This document shows, piece after piece, positions 1 to 9,733 of a stretch of 64,000 nt of DNA. Numbering within the stretch: position 1 is the stretch's first letter; each line of letters begins with the position of its first letter. A program made the position numbers and the translations under genes. The DNA is from Mastacembelus armatus. Lineage: Eukaryota > Chordata > Actinopteri > Synbranchiformes > Mastacembelidae. A model generated the notes under the pieces. That model did no database searches and was not told the origin of the DNA. It worked only from the letters and a program-made list of their open reading frames with translations. The stretch is from positions 744,001 through 808,000 of the forward strand of contig NW_022872866.1 of the NCBI RefSeq assembly GCF_900324485.2, given 5' to 3'.

Positions 1-14
1 GGAGGGCAAACTAA

Positions 15-72
15 AGCAGATCCCTGCAACCCTAATTAGGAATAAGCAGGTATAGGTAATGAATGAATATCT
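15..72 (+). repeat. 3' tail of a dispersed fish retroposon
   Basis: A short stretch reads 'gatccctgcaaccctaat', then a 'ggaataagcaggtatagg' segment, then a degenerate (GAAT)n run. This 'ccctgcgaccct...ggataagcgg...gatggatgg' tail is a common 3' end of fish SINE/LINE copies; a related copy lies at 46185-46245. No body of the element is visible upstream because the window starts here. The rest of 73-398 shows nothing I can assign. Confidence 0.45.
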
Positions 73-753
73 GGTGGTTTTGGCATATATAGTGTTCTAT
101 GCCGCCACCCAGAGGGGAGGAGTCAAACAGTTTATGACTTGGATGTGAGGGGTCTGCAGAAATATGCTCTGCCTTCCTTCTGACCCATGAGGTGTAGAGT
201 TCCTATTTTGTGACAGAAACAATATGTAGAGGACATTGCTTCAAAAGAGATTTTCTATTTATTATGCAGTCACTTCAGCAAAATCACCAAATAAACAGGT
301 TCCTACCTACACTGGTTGTGTCCACCTGGAGAAAATGTTCCATGTCCTTGTTTGATTGTTTTTTTGGTGAACAAACTCTGGAATCTTTATTTTTCCAGGG
401 GCCTGTTTCAGAAAGCAGGTTTAGTGAAAGCCCAGAGTTTGTTAACTCTGAGATATGGGATACTCAGGATTTTCGGTTTCCCAAAGCAGGTTCAGATTGA
501 CTGAGTCAGTTACCGCGGTAACTTACACTGTGAACCTGCTCGCTGGCTGGTTTTATAAACCCTGTTGTTTCTGAGGCAGTTGGCATTCAGACTGAAGAAG
601 AGGCAGGAGACATGGTGTCCCCCTTTGCTTTGCAGAATTCTGTGTCGAGAGGTCAAACCCCGTCTAGCACCCCTCTTGCAAGTGAACATTTCCTTTATAA
701 CATCGGTGATCCAAAACACATTTCAAAGGTAACTGTGTCGCTCAGTCAGAAAT

Positions 754-1210
754 GTGACCCCTGCGCTCAAACGTCTGCTGTACAGCTTTATGGTCTTCCC
801 CAATCACAGACCCACACATCTTATCAAAGAGCAATTCTACAAAATTGCAGGTAACACTACAAGCAGCAACCGGCACATTCAGCCTGTATCTTTGACACTT
901 TATGCACAAATCAATTTGTATATTTTAGGGTTTCCAGGCGTGATCGGCTGCATAGATGGGACTCATATCCCTGTCATGGCTCCCTCTGTAAATGAAGGAG
1001 ATTATGGCAATAGGAAATCCATCCACAGCATTAATGTACAGGTGAACAGGTGCCGTTAGCATTTATTATGGAAGATAATTCCATCACAGCTAATGCAGAT
1101 TTTTTGTTCTGTGCTTAAGATCATATGTGATGCATCACATGTGATAACGAATGTGGAAGCAAAGTGCCCTGGATCACGATTTTTTCATTTCCATTCTGTT
1201 GTCTAAGGAC
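754..1210 (+). pseudogene. HARBI1-like Harbinger transposase, partial
   Basis: Three blocks in order match the Harbinger nuclease. An 'HLIKEQFYKIAG' segment runs to about 850. An intron (gtaacac to ttttag) follows. Then, from about 929, comes 'GFPGVIGCIDGTHIPVM' with a downstream 'NRKSIHSINVQ', which holds the first catalytic Asp (CIDGTH). After a second apparent intron (donor after 'aatgtacag'), 1110-1200 reads 'IICDASHVITNVEAKCPGS', the block with the second catalytic Asp. The rest of the nuclease, including the catalytic Glu, is absent because the LINE begins at about 1215. No intact frame remains. Family assignment is firm; the exon boundaries are inferred. Confidence 0.75.
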
Positions 1211-1214
1211 AATT

Positions 1215-2780
1215 CATTAAGTGATCAGGGAGACAGGTAGGAGGGTACTTGGTGTGTCATCTGGAAATAGGAAAGCAGATAAGGAGACTTGGTGGTGGAA
1301 TGAGGAAGTTCAGGAGTGTGTTAAGAGGAAAAAGTTAGCTAAGAGGAAGTTGGACACTGAGAGGACCGAAGACAACAGAGGAGTACAGGGAGATGCAGCG
1401 TAAGGTGAAGGTAGAGGTGGCAAAGGAGAGTGGGGGTAGAGTGAGAGGATGCCTGAGGAATGGAGGAGAAGTGTACTGGTGCCCATCTTTAAGAACAACG
1501 GAGACGTGCAGAGTTGTGGAAACTACAGAGGAATAAAGCTGATGAGTCACACAATGAAGTTATGGGAAAGAGTAGTGGGGGCTGGGCTGAGGTCAGAAGT
1601 GAGCATTTGTGAGCAGCAGTATGGTTTCATGCCAAGAAAGAGAACCACAGATGCAATATTTGCTTTGAGAATGCTGATGGAGAAGTACAGAGAAGGCCAG
1701 AAGGAGCTGCATTGTGTCTTTGTAGATTTGTAAAAACCGTATTACAGGGTGCCGAGAGAGGAGCTGTGGTTTTGTACGTGGAAGTCTGGAGTGACAGAGA
1801 AGTATGTTCGAGTGGTGCAGGACATGTATGAGAGCTGTAAGACAGTGGTGAGGTGTGCTGTAGGGGTGACAGAGGAGTTCAAGGTGGAGGTAGGACCGCA
1901 CCAAGGATCGGCTTTGAGCCCCTTCTTGTTTGCTATGGTGATGGACAGGCTGACAGATGAGGTTAGACAGGAATCTCCGTGGACCATGATGTTTGCAGAT
2001 GACACTGTCATCTGTAGTGAGAGCAGGGAGCAGGTGGAGGAAAATCTAGAGAGGTGGAGGTTTGCTCTGGAAAGGAGAGGAATGAAGGTTAGCCGCAGTA
2101 AAACAGAGTACATGTGTGTAAATGAGAGGGACTCAAGTAGAACGTTGAGGTTACAGGGAGTAGAGGTGAAGAAGGTGGAGGATTTTAAGTACCTAGGGTC
2201 AACAGTCCAGAGCAACGGAGAGTGTGGAAAAGAAGTGAAGAGACGTGTGCAAGCAGGTTGGAACAGGTGGAGGAAAGTGTCAGGTGTGATGTGTGACAAA
2301 AGAGTGTCAGCAAGAATGAAAGGAAAGGTGGACAAGACAGTGGTGAGACCAGCAATGTTGTCTGGTTTAGAGACAGTGGCACTGAGACAAAGACAGGAGG
2401 CAGAGCTGGAGGTAGCAGAGCTGAAGATGTTGAGCTTCTCTCTGGGAGTGACGAGGATGGATAGGATCAGGAATGAGGACATCAGAGGGACGGCTCATGT
2501 TAGATGTTTTGGAGAAAAAGCCAGGGAAGCCAGATTGAGATGGTTTGGACATGTTCAGAGGAGGGACAGTGAATACATTGGTGAAAGGATGCTGAGGTTA
2601 GAGCTGCCAGGAAGGAGGCCTAGAGGAAGACCAAAGAGGGGGTTCTTGGATGTAGAGAAGGAGGACATGAGGATAGTTGGTGTGGGTGAGGAGGATATAG
2701 AGGATAGGGTTAAATGGAGGCGGATGATTGGCTGTGGAGACCCCTGAAGGGAGCAGCCCAAAGGAGAAGAAGAAGAAGTA
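1215..2780 (+). mobile_element. RTE-like LINE, 5'-truncated reverse transcriptase
   Basis: A 5'-truncated non-LTR retrotransposon lies inside the Harbinger element. 1221-1403 encodes a linker segment (KETWWWNEEVQECVKRKK). From 1449 the reverse transcriptase follows, with 'YRGIKLMSHTMKLWERVV', 'QQYGFMPRKRTTDAIFALR', 'HQGSALSPFLFA' and the catalytic FADD box 'MFADDTVICSE'. The C-terminal part ends with 'LRWFGHVQRRDSEYIG' and a final GDP motif. One in-frame TAA at 1731-1733 (in the position of the usual Glu of VDLEKAYD) splits it. A small deletion is apparent between the linker and the RT (about 1403-1449). The endonuclease domain is missing. The 3' end is a very short UTR and a GAA-rich tail, as in RTE elements. 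The RTE clade is my best reading from RT wording; another LINE clade is possible. Confidence 0.8.
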
Positions 2781-4236
2781 GGCCCATGGAGTAGTGTTAG
2801 GTCAGAAGGCTCAACCAAACATATTACAAATCAGTTACTGTTTGGAGACTAAGAATAGATTAAATTGTACCACTCAAATATCACTGCAGTTTAATCATGG
2901 AGCCCACATCAACTCATAAGTGATCAAACTTAAAATCCCCCTGTACATCATGACTGGTCTGTACTGTCTGAGAATATCTAAGGATATTACAAAGAAGCAG
3001 CCTATAGCATTCATCAAGTGAGGACTAGTCTTTTACCGCTATAGAAGATTGATGTGACACCATAGATATGTTGAATCTCTGAGAAAATGTTTTAAAAAGA
3101 TAGAAAACCAACCTTTTACAGACTGATGGGTCCTGAGAGTCTTGGGACAGATAAGGTTCTTCCAGCAATGCCTTCTACCATGGGTCGGCTATTGTTCTGG
3201 CTGAGGACCATCTCCTCAGCCTCTGTGAGAGGTAGGTCAGCTGGACCCCCCATCTGTTTTCTGAGCCACAGCCTATTAGCTATAAATATGGACATGAAAC
3301 ATGAAAATGGAAATGAAATACTGTGAGATATTTATTTTAGTCTACATAGGATATATCATAGGCTTCTAGCCCAACATATGCAATGATAAATAATTCAATA
3401 ATATCATCCACCTGTTTGAAGGAGATTTTTATATTTCATTTTAATTTTCTGCCACGTTGGTTTGGCACCTGTAGGGCTGCACCTGCATGGACATCGAACA
3501 CGCTCAGAGGAGCACCTCAATGTGGGAACACCAGAGGTTTAAAAAAATGGAAAAGTGTTTAAAAAAAGTTTTAATAAAAAAAAGAGTTTTAATACAGAAA
3601 GAAAAAAAAGTTTCTGAAACAGGCCCCAGATCAGGTCATTGAGATCTGGTATGATAGACTCATGCTATGGACAATATGGAGACACAATACCAGGACAGAG
3701 TAGGTTAAAATAAAAAGAAATAAAAATATAACTTTTAACTGATCAAAACAGAACAACATGTTTAGAATGTTTTGTCTCTTTAATTCTTAAAATTTCACTC
3801 ACAAAGCTTAAAATGTTAAATGTAGGTATTTTATGTGTTTTCATCCAACATTAACACAAAATATATTTATTAATTAGTGAATCTTTAAAAACATATAAAG
3901 CCAAGAAAAGAAATCACAATGGAAACAAAAAACAACTTACATTCAATGAAACAATAATATAACTGTGAACATTTAGTCTCGGTGGAATCATCTGCCAGAC
4001 CAACACCCACATGACTGAATTACTCAACATTACTTTATTTTGTCCTTCTCTCTCTCTGCTGTCAAACTGTCCCTTCCTGGCCTCACAGCTCTGCTCTCCC
4101 CACCCAACACCCAACACCTTCTTACTGCAGCTTCCTCAGTGTTGACAGCATTGGAAGAGAGGTTTCCTGGGCTCCTCACCTCCTAAATGCAAAGACACTG
4201 ATTGACAAATCTCACCTGCACCACTGTCTCACTCAG

Positions 4237-4284
<48 letters not shown>

Positions 4285-4352
4285 TACACTCCCATTCAAA
4301 GCTGCATCTCCACATGAATAAATCAGACAGTATTGATGACATTAAACATGTA
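2781..4352. other. AT-rich transposon remnant and unassigned spacer with (CA)n
   Basis: 2781-3626 is the 3' part of the Harbinger element, with poly-A/T runs near 3541-3610 and no coding signal. 3627-4352 is AT-rich spacer between two transposons. It holds a (CA)n microsatellite at 4238-4280 and no other structure I can support. Confidence 0.6.
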
Positions 4353-4618
4353 CAGTACAGACCAAAAGTTTGGACACACCTTCTCATTCAAAGAGTTTTC
4401 TTTATTTTCATGACTATGAAAACTGTAGATTCACACTGAAGGCATCAAAACTATGAATTAACACATCTGGAATTATATACATAACCAAAAAGTGTGAAAC
4501 AACTGAAAATATGTCATATTCTAGCTTCTTCAAAGTAGCCACCTTTTGCTTTGATTACTGCTTTGCACACTCTTGGCATTCTCTTGATGAGCTTCAAGAG
4601 GTAGTCACCTGAAATGGT
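4353..4618 (+). repeat. Tc1 left terminal inverted repeat
   Basis: This arm matches the reverse complement of 5713-5978 over its whole 266 bp by eye. The outer 28 bp is the presumed transposase-binding end; the inner 105 bp codes for the C-terminus of the transposase. Confidence 0.88.
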
Positions 4619-5566
4619 CTTCCAACAGTCCTGAAGGAGTTCTCAGAGATGCTTAGCACTTGTTGGCCCTTTTGCCTTCACTCTGCGGTCCAGCTCACCC
4701 CAAACCATCTCGATTGGGTTCAGGTCCGGTGACTGTGGAGGCCAGGTCATCTGGCGCAGAACCCCATCACTCTCCTTCTTGGTCAAATAGCCCTTACACA
4801 GCCTGGAGGTGTGTTTGGGGTCATTGTCCTGTTGAAAAATAAATGATGGTCCAACTAAACGCAAACCGGATGGAATAGCATGCCACTGCAAGATGCTGTG
4901 GTAGCCATGCTGGTTCAGTATGCCTTCAATTTTGAATAAATCCCCAACAGTGTCACCAGCAAAGCACCCCCACACCATCACACCTCCTCCTCCATGCTTC
5001 ACGGTGGGAACCAGGCACGTAGAGTCCATCCGTTCACCTTTTCTGCGTCACACAAAGACACAGTGGTTGGAACCAAAGATCTCAAATTTGGACTCATCAG
5101 ACCAAAGCACAGATTTCCACTGGTCTAATGTCCATTCCTTGTGTTCTTTAGCCCAAACAAGTCTCTTCTGCTTTTTGCCTGTCCTTAGCAGTGGTTTCCT
5201 AGCAGATATTCTACCATGAAGGCCTGATTCACACAGTCTCCTCTTAACAGTTGTTCTAGAGATGTGTCTGCTGCTAGAACTCTGTGTGGCATTGACCTGG
5301 TCTCTAATCTGAGCTGCTGTTAACCTGCGATTTCTGAGGCTGGTGACTCGGATGAACTTATCCCCCGCAGCAGAGGTGACTCTTGGTCTTCCTTTCCTGG
5401 GGCGGTCCGCATGTGAGCCAGTTTCTTTGTAGCGCTTGATGGTTTTTGTGACTGCACTTGGGGACACTTTCAAAGTTTTCCCAATTTTTCGGACTGACTG
5501 ACCTTCATTTCTTAAAGTAATGATGGCCACTCGTTTTTCTTTACTTAGCTGCTTGTTTCTTGCCAT
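4514..5566 (-). pseudogene. Tc1 transposase, two in-frame stops
   Basis: The frame spans 351 codons including the terminal stop, the normal Tc1 transposase size. The N-terminal paired-like helix-turn-helix reads 'VAIITLRNEGQSVRKIGKTL' and a GRPR-type linker (GRPRVT) follows. The DDE catalytic triad is visible as 'WSDESKFEIFG', 'QQDNDPKHTS' and 'SPDLNPIEMVWGEL'. Two TGA codons interrupt it, at 5048-5050 (an expected CGA, CpG-type change) and 4643-4645 (an expected TGG in 'HLWELLQDCW'). The frame is otherwise colinear to 4514, so decay has only begun. The last 35 codons lie inside the left inverted repeat. Confidence 0.9.
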
Positions 5567-5712
5567 AATACAAATTCTAACAGTCTATTCAGTAGGACTA
5601 TCAGCTGTGTATCCATCTGACTTCTGCACAACACAACTGATGGTCCCAACCCCATTTATAAGGCAAGAAATCCCACTTATTAAACCTGACAGGGCACACC
5701 TGTGAAGTGAAA

Positions 5713-5978
5713 ACCATTTCAGGTGACTACCTCTTGAAGCTCATCAAGAGAATGCCAAGAGTGTCCAAAGCAGTAATCAAAGCAAAAGGTGGCTACTTTG
5801 AAGAAGCTAGAATATGACATATTTTCAGTTGTTTCACACTTTTTGGTTATGTATATAATTCCAGATGTGTTAATTCATAGTTTTGATGCCTTCAGTGTGA
5901 ATCTACAGTTTTCATAGTCATGAAAATAAAGAAAACTCTTTGAATGAGAAGGTGTGTCCAAACTTTTGGTCTGTACTG
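5713..5978 (-). repeat. Tc1 right terminal inverted repeat
   Basis: This is the reverse-complement partner of 4353-4618. It lies upstream of the transposase start (5566) and includes a non-translated copy of the transposase C-terminal coding sequence. Confidence 0.88.
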
Positions 5979-6192
5979 TACGTATGAAAGTGAGTTGACA
6001 CTGAACATGAACATTCAATATAAACATTATTTTCCTAAAGTAACAGTGAATCTGTTCATTTAAAAAATCACTGGTGATTAATTGATTTTTCTCTAATCTG
6101 TGAGTTTGTCTGGAGAATATTTACACAGTGGGTGGAAAATGGAACAATTTCATCAGTAAAGACATGGGAGGGTGAGTTTGATCATCAACTGA

Positions 6193-7839
6193 TCAGACAG
6201 TTTGATTGACAGGACAGATGATCAGAGGAGCAGAGTTTTTACCACCATCATTAGGACAGGGACAGAAGAACGGGTAGAGTTTCTCAGTGAAGGAGCAGCC
6301 AGTGAAGGAGTAGATAAGAGCTGCAGCATCTATGTCATAGAAGGAGACCAGACCCTCCTCATAATCCACAAACACCCCCACCTTCTCAGGACCAGACCTC
6401 AGGGAGAGACAGACTGAAGGGCCAGCAAGAGCTTTGTAGTCATTTCCATTTCTCAACCATATAGTCCAGAAACCATTTTTAGGACTCAGTGTGATTTTAC
6501 CCTTCCTGTTGATCGACTCTCTGACCACTCCTAAATCCCAGTCAGTCTTTCCTTTAACCTGAACCTCAAAGTAAAATCTGCTTGAAGAGAAACTCTGCTT
6601 TCCTAAGACCATACCACAATAAGAAAATCTCTCTGGGTTGTCTGGAAGATTCTTCTTCACATCATTGTGACTCACTTGTTTCCCATCATCAGACAGGATC
6701 AGATTAGGATGTGCTGTATGAGGATCCAGAGTCACATCCACTTCAAACTGCTGGACCCTCTTCAGCTCAGCCTCAAACAGCTTCTTCTTCATCTGTTTCC
6801 TGAGTGTGTCCTCCAGCTGAGCCACAGCTCTCACCACAGTCCCCTCATGTGATGGAGGACGGACTCTGACCTCTGTCCAGTCCTTGGTGGGTGGAGCAGC
6901 TTTCAGGGAGGAGAAGCTTTGGAGGAGGTGGAGGTGGTCTTCAGAGCGTGAGAGCTGCTCCACCTCAGTGCTTCTCTTCATCAGCTCAGAGATTTCCTGT
7001 TCCAGGTCTTTGATGAAACCTTCAGCCTGTTTCTCTGTACTTTCCTGTTGCTCTTCGATCTCCTGTATGAGCTGCTCCAGGCCTCTCTCAACAGACTCCA
7101 TCAGAGCAGTGAAGACCTGAAGACCTTCTGCTGTCTCTCTGTCTGCAGCTGCTTTACTGATCCTCACTGACTCTTTGAGCTCCTCAATCTTCACTCGTCT
7201 CTTCTGGATCATTTTCTGAATTTCAGCCTGTGTCTTCCCCAGCTCTGCCTTCTTTCCTTCACCTTCTTCTTTCAGAGGAACAAACTCATGTGTCCTGTGG
7301 TCTAAAACAGGGCAGAGCATGCAGACACATGACTGGTCGGTCTTACAGAACAGCTCCAGAGGTTTATTGTGCTTCCTACACATCCTGCCTTCCAGGTTGT
7401 CCACAGGCTGGATCAGCTGATGTCTTTTCAGGGCTGAAGCTGTCAGATGAGGCTCCAGGTGAGTCTCACAGTAGGAGGCCACACACACCAGGCAGGACTT
7501 CAGGGCCTTCAGTTTGGTTCCAGTGCAGACGTCACAGGGAACTTGTCCTGGTTTGGCAGCTTGTTGGTCTGAGCTGCTGCTGCTGGCTTTGTGTTGAGCT
7601 CCATGTCTGAACTCAGCAACCATCCCAGAGAACAAGGTGTTGATGTGCAGCTCAGGTCTTGGGACGAAACCCCTTTTACACATTGGACACTGGCACCTGT
7701 CACTACTATCCCAGTGTTGGTTGATGCAGTTGTTGCAGAAGTTGTGTCCACATGGTGTGGAGACTGGATCAGTGAACACATCCAGACAGATGGAGCACAG
7801 GAACTGGTCTTCAGATCTCAGACAGCTGGCAGCAGACAT
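6193..7839 (-). CDS. TRIM E3 ubiquitin ligase, copy A (RING-B-box-coiled coil-PRY/SPRY)
   Basis: This intact 548-residue reading frame sits in a single coding exon. The RING domain (residues about 15-55) has the C3HC4 pattern: LCSIC, the 'CGHNFCNNCI' core and 'CQCPMCKR'. A zinc-binding B-box-1-like segment (about 100-130, CDVC...CLVC...CETH) precedes B-box 2 (about 153-190, 'CRKHNKPLELFCKTDQSCVC' then HRTHE). A long coiled coil (about 195-300) follows, then PRY (VDVTLDPHTAHP) and SPRY (FYFEVQVKG, 'NGFWTIWLRNGN') to the end. This is the fish TRIM/finTRIM (TRIM25- or TRIM16-like) layout: RING recruits ubiquitin E2, and SPRY usually recognises the target. The start is supported by the conserved MSAASCLRSEDQFLCSIC and a splice acceptor (tgtcctcag) 9 bases upstream. 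A near-identical gene, copy B, lies 6022 bp away on the same strand. A one-to-one orthologue name is not justified. Confidence 0.93.
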   Translation of the reverse strand: MSAASCLRSEDQFLCSICLDVFTDPVSTPCGHNFCNNCINQHWDSSDRCQCPMCKRGFVPRPELHINTLFSGMVAEFRHGAQHKASSSSSDQQAAKPGQVPCDVCTGTKLKALKSCLVCVASYCETHLEPHLTASALKRHQLIQPVDNLEGRMCRKHNKPLELFCKTDQSCVCMLCPVLDHRTHEFVPLKEEGEGKKAELGKTQAEIQKMIQKRRVKIEELKESVRISKAAADRETAEGLQVFTALMESVERGLEQLIQEIEEQQESTEKQAEGFIKDLEQEISELMKRSTEVEQLSRSEDHLHLLQSFSSLKAAPPTKDWTEVRVRPPSHEGTVVRAVAQLEDTLRKQMKKKLFEAELKRVQQFEVDVTLDPHTAHPNLILSDDGKQVSHNDVKKNLPDNPERFSYCGMVLGKQSFSSSRFYFEVQVKGKTDWDLGVVRESINRKGKITLSPKNGFWTIWLRNGNDYKALAGPSVCLSLRSGPEKVGVFVDYEEGLVSFYDIDAAALIYSFTGCSFTEKLYPFFCPCPNDGGKNSAPLIICPVNQTV

Positions 7840-7957
7840 GTCTACACACTGAGGACAGAAGTAACAGGATTAACTCATTTCTCATAAAGTCGTTTTTCTC
7901 AGTGAGAATATTCAGATTTTCAGTCGATGTCACTGTTTTTCAATGGCCATTTATTTT

Positions 7958-7970
7958 AGTTTCAGTTTTC
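7958..7970 (-). promoter_or_regulatory. ISRE-like motif in the intron of TRIM copy A
   Basis: The minus strand reads GAAAACTGAAACT, an exact match to the GAAANNGAAACT core bound by IRF/ISGF3 complexes. It lies about 120 bp upstream of the TRIM copy A start codon, within the 5' intron. A second GAAACTGAAAA-type match is on the plus strand at 8937-8947. Both sit at the arms of an inverted repeat, so they may come from a transposon. The A-rich composition makes chance matches possible. Confidence 0.4.
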
Positions 7971-7989
7971 TGAGACTCATTTATTGTGG

Positions 7990-8910
7990 AGGGGAGGGCT
8001 CTGAGGGGCGGAGCTAAGGGACCTGGTTACTCCATGTATTAAGGAACAAACCACAGGTCTTGTCTCACAGTTCACTCTAAATACTCTGCTGTAAACATCT
8101 TCAAGTACAGTTTCTATTAATAAGAATGTTATAGTTGATGTGTTTAAGGACCAGTCTGAGTAGTGAAAATATAAATCTGACTATGACAAATGTTATTAGA
8201 AATATCTCAAATGTAATTACAGACAGTAGTGTGGTCCCATTAAATGTTAGGATGTTTTGCCATAGACGACTCTCGCTGCCTAGCATGACCTTAGACCAGC
8301 ATGAATTCAGCTGGTGTTCCCAAACCACAAATAAGTCTGTCTCTGTCCCGTTTCTTCCACACAGAATTGGACTGGTATGAAGTTAAGTTTAGCTTTTACC
8401 CAGCTTAATAATGTTATACTGGTTTGGCAGAGGTCTGCTGGAAAAAGTCCACAGCAGCAGGATCGACCAGTACAAACCCTGAGCATTAACTCTGGTGCTG
8501 AGGCTGCTGTGTATTTTGTGTTAACGCACTGATGAGACCTTGTGCAGCAGCAGCAGCCACACTGGCCTCTGGACTGAGCAGGTAGTCGGCTCATTGGGGC
8601 GACTGCAGACTGTGTCAACAACAAGCCTGTTGAAATTGTCAATAAGCAGCACATGGTATTTATGACTGATGGAGACACAGATGTTTCCATGAAGGAAAGT
8701 GACCATTTCATTGATAAATGAACATGTTTACAATGATTGACAAGACTCTGGGAAATGACACAAAGCAAAACATTAAATGTGTAACTGTGATGCTACAGGA
8801 GCTGAGACAGTCCTCTCCTTCTTAGTCCCGCCCCTCAGAGCCATCTTCTTCTTAGCCCCGCCTCTCAGAGCCATCTCCTTCTTAGCCCCGCCCCTCAGAG
8901 CCCTTCCCTC
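7990..8910. repeat. Foldback element with GC-box repeats
   Basis: The left arm at 7998-8017 (gggctctgaggggcggagct) is the inverse of three tandem copies of a roughly 34-bp unit at 8812-8905, each containing 'ccccgcc(c/t)ctcagagcc'. The arms face each other across about 800 bp, as in a foldback or MITE-like element. The interior shows no coding that I trust. The corresponding position at TRIM copy B lacks this sequence. Confidence 0.45.
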
Positions 8911-9260
8911 AGCGCCAAAACTGTTACGGAAAAGTGAAACTGAAAAACCTTTGGCATGAAAAACATTGTAAAGATTGTATTTTTTAAATTTATCAATGCC
9001 AAAGTTCTTTTTCGGTACAAATGTTTCAATGTCAGTGTTTTATTTTTTAGTTTCGGTTTTGTTTTCAGAGCCAAAGTTTATTTTTCGGAGCCAAAGCTGA
9101 AGAGTCTCTGTTCCGGCTCCTTCTGTACTCACCAGTGTTTCCAAAGTCTCTGCTGTTTTGTGGACAAAGATCTTTGAGCTCAGTTTATTTTCCTCCACAC
9201 AGAAACAGACTCGTCTCGGCTGCAGCTCTGCTCTGGTTCTGACTAACTTCCTGTTTCACC

Positions 9261-9733
9261 TGAGCCATGTGACGTTGGAGCTGCCCTGGGTTGCCAGTTC
9301 TGCCGCCTCATCCTGCAGCTGTGTTCTTTAGACGTGATTAGAACATCTGGCCCAGGATGAACTGACCCTTGAAGGAGACTTTTTACCTCTTTAACCCACT
9401 TTTCTCTGGAGCTGGAGTCTTTAGCAGCTAATTGACCATGTTTACAAAATGATTTCAGTCCAAGGTGCAAAAACATTTGCAGGCTGAGGAGAAAACCACA
9501 GTGTGTTTCCAGTCCCGGACATTTCCGGGTGTCCTGAGGCCTGTTTGGCCTTGAACAGTCGGTCTGAGCAGTGACGGACCGACCAGCAGGAACAGCTGAC
9601 TCCTCACAGTCCGCGCGTCAGACGCCGCTCTCGCCGCCGCCTCAGGTGACGTCATCGCGCCCCCTGGCAACGCGCATAGCAACCGTCTTCCCGCCTGTCC
9701 GGCAACAACGTTAGAGACGAGTCGCCGAGAGAA
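9261..9733 (+). promoter_or_regulatory. CpG-rich promoter with X-box-like motif
   Basis: Composition shifts sharply to CpG-rich at about 9600-9730. It contains a CRE-like 'tgacgtca' at 9646-9654 and two 'gcaac' half-sites in 'ggcaacgcgcatagcaacc' (9666-9684). The 'gcgcATAGCAAC' part resembles the right half of an RFX X-box (RYYNYY AT RRNRAC), typical of ciliary gene promoters. The left half is imperfect. It sits 50-70 bp upstream of the ATG at 9734. 9261-9600 shows nothing else. Confidence 0.45.

Larger units (their letters stand above)
399..3626 (+). mobile_element. PIF/Harbinger DNA transposon interrupted by a LINE
   Basis: Both ends carry the same 16-bp terminal inverted repeat: GGGCCTGTTTCAGAAA begins at 399 and its reverse complement ends at 3626. 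The trinucleotide CAG lies directly outside each end (396-398 and 3627-3629), which fits a 3-bp target-site duplication; Harbinger elements usually make 3-bp duplications, though TWA is commoner. Inside is a decayed HARBI1-like DDE transposase (754-1210) with its 3' part missing. A separate LINE (about 1215-2780) interrupts the element. 2781-3610 is AT-rich and shows no recognisable coding. The element is inactive. Confidence 0.75.
4353..5978 (-). mobile_element. Tc1/mariner element with 266-bp inverted repeats
   Basis: The element is bounded by TA dinucleotides (4351-4352 and 5979-5980), the classic Tc1/mariner target duplication. Both ends begin CAGTACAGACCAAAAGTTTG. The inverted repeats are unusually long and equal in length: 4353-4618 and 5713-5978, 266 bp each, apparently almost identical. 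It carries one transposase frame on the minus strand (5566 to 4514) with two in-frame stops. Full length (1626 bp), both intact ends and only two stops suggest a young insertion. This type of end sequence is very common in teleosts and lampreys and is associated with horizontal transfer in the literature. Confidence 0.9.
7849..9260 (-). promoter_or_regulatory. 5' intron, noncoding first exon and promoter of TRIM copy A
   Basis: On the minus strand a consensus donor (CACTG|gtgagt, GT at 9131-9132) ends a noncoding exon at 9133. The acceptor (ttctgtcctcag) joins at 7848, just before the ATG. The exon and its upstream sequence (about 9133-9260) are homologous to 14850-14970 at copy B, sharing 'ctgcagctctg' and 'ggctctgac'-type blocks, so the promoter was duplicated with the gene. 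Where copy B has a canonical ISRE, this copy has a degenerate version (GAAACAGGAA on the minus strand, 9248-9257). The intron also holds an inverted-repeat element (7951-8950). Confidence 0.6.

Noticed and set aside
754-1210. A functional host HARBI1 gene
   Set aside because: It sits between transposon ends, lacks the catalytic Glu region and is cut by a LINE; it is a decayed transposase.
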